Below, in pieces: positions 34,147-38,589 of a stretch of DNA of 38,589 bases (positions within the stretch are counted from its first letter, which is position 1; the number at the start of each line of letters is the position of its first letter). A program made the position numbers and the translations under genes. Under the pieces are notes generated by a model. The model was not told the origin of the DNA. It worked only from the letters and a program-made list of their open reading frames with translations, and did no database searches. The DNA is from Thermoleophilia bacterium (lineage in GTDB: Bacteria > Actinomycetota > Thermoleophilia > Miltoncostaeales > Miltoncostaeaceae): assembly GCA_020438485.1 (NCBI GenBank), contig JAGQUM010000012.1:443-39031 (forward strand). Reading direction: 5' to 3'.

Positions 34147-36510
34147 TCACCGCCCGGCGGCCCGCACATCCTGCAGGTCGTCCAGCACGGGGGCGAACAG
34201 GTCGCCGCGTTCCAGGAGGCGGGCGGCCACCGCGGACGACGTGAACGCCACGGGGTCGAGCCCCGGGCGCACCTCGTCCCAGTCGAGCGGCGTCGACACG
34301 GGCGCCCCGGGGCGCGGGCGCAGTGAGTACACGCTGGCGATGCTGCGCCCGCGGCCGTTCTGGTTGGCGTCCATGAGGATGCGCCCGCCCCTGCCCTTCT
34401 TCGGCATGCTCGTGGTGATGAGGTCCTTGCGCGTGGCCGCCAGGTGCTCGGCGACGGCCTGCGCGACGCCACGCGTGAGGTCGTAACCGGTGCCCGGCAC
34501 GACGGGCACGAACACATGGATGCCCTTGCTGCCGGACGTCTTCGGGTATCCCCGCAGGCCGATGCCCGCCAGGGCCTCGCGCACCAGCAGGGCGGCCTCG
34601 ACCACCGCGTCGAACGGCATCCCCTCGGGCGGGTCGACGTCGAACAAGACGTGGGTGGCGTCGTCCGGGGAATCGGCCCGGCTCTGCCACGGGTTCATGT
34701 CGATGCAGCCCAGGTTCGCCACCCAGGCGAGGGCCAGCGGGTCGTCGACCATCAGGTAGCGGTTGGTGGCGCGCGACCCGGCGCCGCGGCCCAGCTCGAC
34801 GGTGGGGATCCAGTCCGGGGTGTTGTCCGGGGCGTTGTGCTGGAAGAACGACGGCCTGTCGATGCCGTTCGGAAAGCGTTTCAGGATCATCGGCCGGCCC
34901 GCCAGGTGGGGTACCAGCCACGGCGCAACCGCCAGGTAGTGATCGATGAGGTCGCCCTTCGTGACGCCGTCGGCGGGCCAGTAGACCTTGCCCAGGTTGG
35001 TGAGGCGGATGCGCCGGCCGCCGTCGGTGAGCACGCGGTCGGCGTCGCCCGGCGACGGCAGGGGTGCGGCGGTGGCCGTCGCTTCGGCGGATGCCCCGGC
35101 GGCAGGCGCATCGTCGCCGCCCGCGTCCGGTGCCTCCGCGAGGCCGTGGAACACGGGGGCGCGCATACGCCCGTCCGGCGTCATCTCGCCGTACGACACC
35201 GTCACCCACTGGACCGGTTCGGTGAAGTGCACCGGCGACGTCACGCCGTCGACGCGGTCGAACGGGCTCTCGTCACGCTCGCGCCCGCGCAGCAGAGTCG
35301 CCAGGCGCCGCACCGTGGCGTCGTCCATACCCGACCCCACCGCGCCCGTGAACCTCAGCACCCCGCCAGGGCCCGGGCGCCCCACCAGCACGGACCCCAG
35401 CGTGTCGCGGCGCGCACCGGACCCCTGCGTCCACCCACCGATGAGGACGGTGTCCTCCAGGCGGGTCTTGACCTTGAGCCAATCCGGCGACCGCGCACCG
35501 GGCCGGTACGGGCTGCCGCGGCGCTTTGCGACGATCCCCTCGACGCCGAGGGCGCGGATGTGCTCGAACAGCGCGGTGCCCTTCCCGGCGACATGGTCCG
35601 GCGCCCGGGCCGTTTCCGGGTGGTCGGGGCTGACGACGGCCGCGAGCAGCGCCCGCCGTTCCTCCACGGGCCGGTCCGTCACCCACTGGCCGTCGATGTA
35701 CAGCACGTCGAAGCACACGAGCGTGGCGGCGCCGTCGTGGTTCTGGATGCGCGAGAACCGGGCGCGGCCATCGTCGTCGAACAGGCACAGCTCGGCGTCG
35801 AGGACGGCCTCCTGCGCCAGCACGGCGCGCCGCATGCGGGCCAGTTCCGGGTAGTCGGCCGTGACGTCCCTGCCGCTGCGCGAGCGCAGCTCCACCCCGT
35901 CGCCCGTGACGAGCGCGAGGGCCCGGTAGCCGTCCCACTTGACCTCGAACAGCCAGTCGTCACCGTCGAACGGGGCGTCGCGCAGCGTCGCCAGCATCGG
36001 CCGCAGGGCGCGGAACGCGGGGGTCGGGTCCGGAACGCCCTCGCCGGCCGCCTTCGCGCGGAAGAGCAGCCACTGCTCCCTGCCACCGCCCTCCCCGGTG
36101 CGCACCATGTGGTACTCGCCGTCGAGGATCGAGCCGCGGAGCCGCACCTTGATGTCCCGGTCGGTCCACGCGACAACGTCGAACGTGCCCCGATCCCACA
36201 CCGTCATGCGGCCCGCGCCGTACTGGCCCTCGGGGATCTCGCCGTGGAAGTCGAGGTACTCAAGCGGGTGGTCCTCGGTGCGGACGGCCAGCCGCCTGGG
36301 GCCGCGGCGCAGCGGCACCCCCTTTGGCACGGCCCACGACGCCAGCGTCCCGTCGTGCTCGAGGCGGAGGTCGAAATGGAGGGCGGTCGCATCGTGGCGC
36401 TGGACGACGAAGCGCGGGGCCCCCTCATCGGGCGACCCCGCGCCGAACGGCTCGGGTGTCGCCGCCGGGTCCCGGCGGCGACGGTATTCGTCGAGTGGAT
36501 CCGCGCTCAT
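34147..36510 (-). CDS. ligD: Multifunctional DNA ligase D (PE-LIG-POL order)
   Basis: 787 residues with three domains. The 3'-phosphoesterase (about 30-150) has VQRHDATALHFDLRLE and HGEIPEGQYGAG. The ATP-dependent ligase (about 165-460) has EVKWDGYRAL with catalytic Lys191, and GIVAKRRGSPY, DWLKVKT. An Ala/Pro-rich linker leads to the primase/polymerase (about 490-787) with VLFDVDPPEG (Asp624, Asp626) and KTSGSKGIHVFVP. LigD repairs double-strand breaks together with Ku; no Ku gene is in the window. The domain order is that of Pseudomonas, not the POL-PE-LIG of Mycobacterium. ATG 36510 begins 18 nt after the transglycosylase stop, with GATACT 8 nt before it, a possible leaderless start. Confidence 0.95.
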   Translation of the reverse strand: MSADPLDEYRRRRDPAATPEPFGAGSPDEGAPRFVVQRHDATALHFDLRLEHDGTLASWAVPKGVPLRRGPRRLAVRTEDHPLEYLDFHGEIPEGQYGAGRMTVWDRGTFDVVAWTDRDIKVRLRGSILDGEYHMVRTGEGGGREQWLLFRAKAAGEGVPDPTPAFRALRPMLATLRDAPFDGDDWLFEVKWDGYRALALVTGDGVELRSRSGRDVTADYPELARMRRAVLAQEAVLDAELCLFDDDGRARFSRIQNHDGAATLVCFDVLYIDGQWVTDRPVEERRALLAAVVSPDHPETARAPDHVAGKGTALFEHIRALGVEGIVAKRRGSPYRPGARSPDWLKVKTRLEDTVLIGGWTQGSGARRDTLGSVLVGRPGPGGVLRFTGAVGSGMDDATVRRLATLLRGRERDESPFDRVDGVTSPVHFTEPVQWVTVSYGEMTPDGRMRAPVFHGLAEAPDAGGDDAPAAGASAEATATAAPLPSPGDADRVLTDGGRRIRLTNLGKVYWPADGVTKGDLIDHYLAVAPWLVPHLAGRPMILKRFPNGIDRPSFFQHNAPDNTPDWIPTVELGRGAGSRATNRYLMVDDPLALAWVANLGCIDMNPWQSRADSPDDATHVLFDVDPPEGMPFDAVVEAALLVREALAGIGLRGYPKTSGSKGIHVFVPVVPGTGYDLTRGVAQAVAEHLAATRKDLITTSMPKKGRGGRILMDANQNGRGRSIASVYSLRPRPGAPVSTPLDWDEVRPGLDPVAFTSSAVAARLLERGDLFAPVLDDLQDVRAAGR

Positions 36511-36528
36511 CGCACGGGAGTATCGCGA

Positions 36529-37833
36529 TCAGACCTTGCCGTAGTGCCCCATGACGGACGCGACGTACGCCTTGGTGTCCTCGTACATGCCACGCTCGCG
36601 CAGGCGGTTGTAGCCCTGGTAGTAGCCGGCGGCCGACAGGCGGGAGCTGCCCGTCCGCCGGTGCAGCCACGCCAGGTACGCCACGCCGCCGTCGATGTTG
36701 TCGCGCAGGCTGTACGGGTTGAGCGTGCGCCCCACGAGCAGCGGGCCAACCCACTGGGCCGTCTCGGGCATCAGTTGCATCGCGCCGATGGCGCCGACGT
36801 TGCTGCGCACGTTGTGGTTGAAGCCGCTCTCCTGGAACGCGATGGCGCGGGCGAGCGACGGGTCGACGCCGTAGCGGGCGGCGGCCGAGTTGATCATCGC
36901 CACGACCTCCGAGGACGACACCGTGCGCGGGCCGATGTAGGTGCTGCCGGTGGCCGACGAGCCGGTGGCTCCCGGCACCTTCAGCGCCGCTCCCTGGACG
37001 ACCAGGTTGGGGTCGGAGATGCCGTTGAGCGACTGGATGCGGGCGACGGTGGTGCCGTACCGTGCCGCGATGGAGCCCAGGGTCTCGCCCGAGGCCACCC
37101 TGTGGACGCCGGCGGACGACGACGGGGACGCCACGGGCACGGCGACGGACGCCACCGTGGCGGTGGTGGAGCGCGAGGACGGCACGGACAGGCGGGAGCC
37201 AATGGTGAGCAGGTCGGGGTTGCGGATGCCGTTCGCGGAGATGAGCGCCCCGATCGGGACCGTGTAGCGGCGGGCGATGGAACCCAGCGTCTCCCCGCTG
37301 CGCACCGTGTGGTACGCCGTCGCGGGCGTGCCCGTCACGACCACCGCCGACACCGTCCGCACGCCGGTCGTGCGACCGGGGATGCTCAGGCGCGTGCCGC
37401 TGCGGACCGCGTTGGGGTTGGCGATGCCGTTGGCCAACGCCAGGTTCGACGCCGAGGTGCCGAAGCGCCGGGCGATCGAGTTGAGCGTGTCGCCCGACAC
37501 CACCGTGTAGTTCATCGCCACGGCGCCGGACTGCGGATCGAAGCGGGGCTCGGTCACGTCCGGCAACGCCGGCACGATGAGGATCTGCCCGGCTCGGATC
37601 TGGCCGGCGTTGACCAGCGCGTTGCGCGCCGTCAGGTCCGCCACCGTGGTGCCAAAGCGGTTGGCGATGCTGTAGAGCGTGTCGCCGGGCCGCACCGTGT
37701 ACAGGCCGGTCCCGGTCGCCCCGCCGGTCTGACCGGCCGCCGCACCGCTCGTGCTCTGGGCGCCGGCATCTACGCCGACGCCGTAGGAAGCGAGCGCGGC
37801 GAGCACCGCCGCACCCGTCGCCAGGGAACGCAA
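36529..37833 (-). CDS. Secreted lytic transglycosylase with four LysM domains
   Basis: 434 residues. A signal peptide (MRSLATGAAVLAALASYGVG) precedes LysM repeats at about 44-88, 108-152, 174-218 and 243-287, which bind peptidoglycan glycans. A C-terminal SLT/goose-lysozyme-like domain spans about 306-434, with catalytic Glu335 in AFQESGFNHN and the MQLMPETA motif. It should cleave peptidoglycan outside the membrane during growth. I choose TTG 37833 because GGAGG lies exactly 6 nt upstream and the signal peptide then starts at residue 1; GTG 37872 would add 13 charged residues. A promoter-like pair lies about 90-118 nt upstream. Confidence 0.93.
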   Translation of the reverse strand: MRSLATGAAVLAALASYGVGVDAGAQSTSGAAAGQTGGATGTGLYTVRPGDTLYSIANRFGTTVADLTARNALVNAGQIRAGQILIVPALPDVTEPRFDPQSGAVAMNYTVVSGDTLNSIARRFGTSASNLALANGIANPNAVRSGTRLSIPGRTTGVRTVSAVVVTGTPATAYHTVRSGETLGSIARRYTVPIGALISANGIRNPDLLTIGSRLSVPSSRSTTATVASVAVPVASPSSSAGVHRVASGETLGSIAARYGTTVARIQSLNGISDPNLVVQGAALKVPGATGSSATGSTYIGPRTVSSSEVVAMINSAAARYGVDPSLARAIAFQESGFNHNVRSNVGAIGAMQLMPETAQWVGPLLVGRTLNPYSLRDNIDGGVAYLAWLHRRTGSSRLSAAGYYQGYNRLRERGMYEDTKAYVASVMGHYGKV

Positions 37834-37922
37834 AGACGACCTCCGCCCAGTTCGGTCGCATCGAAGTGACACCGCCCGGCGAGGCCTTGGATCCCGCCGC
37901 CTTCCACCGTTCGGCCATCTGG

Positions 37923-37951
37923 AGGGTAAGCGCACGCCGGAGGAACGACAA
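37923..37951 (-). promoter_or_regulatory. Promoter of the LysM-transglycosylase gene
   Basis: On the minus strand TTGTCG (37946-37951) and TACCCT (37923-37928) are separated by exactly 17 bp. A start near 37916 would give an 80-90 nt leader. I looked for a c-di-AMP riboswitch in this leader, as such genes often have one, and found no match to its conserved core. Confidence 0.5.
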
Positions 37952-38089
37952 CCTGCTCAGCCATCTTGAGTTGGACCCGGGGAGTTCATCCGAACGCAGT
38001 AGGTCCGCCGCCCGGGGTCGGCTCGCGGTCCGAGTGCACGTCCCGACGCCTGGGGAGGCGGCGTCGCCCCACGATCGTCGACGGGTACG

Positions 38090-38113
38090 GCGCCGCGCCG
38101 CTCGGCGCGGCGC
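38090..38113 (-). terminator. Hairpin after the ThyX-like gene
   Basis: Perfect 11-bp arms (gcgccgcgccg with cggcgcggcgc) separated by 2 nt, starting 14 nt past the stop. There is no T tract, which is common for high-GC actinobacterial terminators. Confidence 0.5.
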
Positions 38114-38127
38114 GCCTCAGGCGACCC

Positions 38128-38589
38128 TCAGGTGAGGGCGCGCCGGCGCTCGTCGGCCCGGCGCTCGGCCTCGAGGCGCTCGAGCTCGGCCTCGTCGCTG
38201 TGGTCGACGAAGGACATCATCTCGGCGATGGCCCGGTGGCCGGCCTGCTCGGCGATCAGCCGGTGCATCTGCTGGGCGACGGCCCGGTAGCCGGGGTGGC
38301 CCTGTGGCACGGAGCGCAGCTCGAGCACGTGCATGGCCGAGCGGGCGTTGAGCTGCATGGCGAAGCGCAACCGGTAGGCCAACGACACGGCGTACCCGGC
38401 CTGTCGGGGGAAGTCCTCGGCGAGCGTGTCGTGCAGATCGGCGGAGCGTTCCATGGCCGCATCGAACGTGGCGCCGAGGCCGGCCTCGTCCACGGCGGCG
38501 GGCCGCACGTACCCGTGACGCGGGGTCAGCGGCTGCCACTCCACGGTGAGCAGCCGGTGCCGCTGCAGGTCCCGGAACGCCCCGTAGTC
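38128..38589 (-). CDS. ThyX-like protein, N-terminus cut by window edge
   Basis: The last 153 residues of a protein related to flavin-dependent thymidylate synthase. The fragment opens YGAFRDLQRHRLLTVEWQPL, containing the RHR of ThyX, and later has LRFAMQLNARSAMHVLELRS, which matches the ThyX region that binds nucleotide and flavin. In canonical ThyX, RHR is followed after seven residues by Ser and the context reads RHRxxSxNExS; here that position is Pro. Actinobacteria often carry such divergent, sometimes two-domain homologues, so thymidylate synthesis is not certain. The C-terminal 35 residues are highly charged and probably helical. The frame is open to the right edge at 38589; an internal GTG at 38544 is not a likely start. 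Confidence 0.72.
   Translation of the reverse strand, partial: DYGAFRDLQRHRLLTVEWQPLTPRHGYVRPAAVDEAGLGATFDAAMERSADLHDTLAEDFPRQAGYAVSLAYRLRFAMQLNARSAMHVLELRSVPQGHPGYRAVAQQMHRLIAEQAGHRAIAEMMSFVDHSDEAELERLEAERRADERRRALT

Noticed and set aside
34444-37869. Plus-strand open frame of 1141 codons opposite ligD and the transglycosylase
   Set aside because: Both opposite-strand genes have clear domains and catalytic residues; this frame shows none and is a composition artefact.
37834-38127. c-di-AMP riboswitch in the leader of the LysM-transglycosylase gene
   Set aside because: Such genes in actinobacteria often carry one, but I could not find its conserved core; only a promoter pair and the upstream terminator are visible.

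Overview
This window is GC-rich chromosomal DNA from an actinobacterium. GTG and TTG starts are frequent, 4-base stop/start overlaps are common, and several start codons sit 7-9 nt after a TANNNT box. Gene content points to a deep-branching actinobacterial lineage such as Thermoleophilia or a relative: a fused SecDF, a single-motif RsiG-like protein, a zinc-ribbon FHA protein beside an FtsR-type MerR regulator, and the pdxS-pdxT-yebC-ruvCAB and yajC-sec-rel groups. The lineage is an inference from gene content and style. I see no insertion sequence, integrase, prophage or CRISPR array.

Left part (1-9180, all minus strand). The left edge cuts a polyphosphate glucokinase-type ROK kinase. Upstream of it lie a MerR regulator, a zinc-ribbon FHA protein, a short RsiG-like protein that may bind c-di-GMP, and a CDP-alcohol phosphatidyltransferase. 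Next come tRNA-Pro(GGG), then the isoprenoid/protease operon dxr-rseP-ispG, a membrane LytR_C-domain protein and a bifunctional Rel enzyme.

Centre (9196-20560, minus strand). RecJ carries a long C-terminal extension with a four-cysteine cluster, and is followed upstream by a UbiB-family kinase. Between ubiB and secDF lies the most unusual locus: three tandem paralogues (13552-17225). Each has one N-terminal membrane anchor, a Pro/Ala/Glu-rich linker of very different length, and a C-terminal domain of about 90-100 residues with a shared GFAP-x-x-E motif. I do not recognise the family. The middle paralogue has 18-bp tandem repeats and five WDFAAP motifs. yajC and a fused secDF follow.

Plus-strand block (20694-24230). 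A PAP2-type phosphatase/transferase, a GT4 glycosyltransferase and an FKBP-type isomerase overlap stop-to-start, and ychF follows. The first two probably act in envelope glycolipid or phosphoinositide metabolism. The accessory stretch 24445-28446 holds a long LOG-family protein, a candidate 43-residue protein, a putative lipoprotein, a TetR regulator with a palindrome over its ribosome binding site, and an aldo/keto reductase.

Right part (28645-38589, minus strand). In transcription order: a ThyX-like protein cut by the right edge, a four-LysM lytic transglycosylase, a PE-LIG-POL LigD, an RpiR regulator, and the pdxS-pdxT-yebC-ruvC-ruvA-ruvB run, which links vitamin B6 synthesis with Holliday-junction processing.
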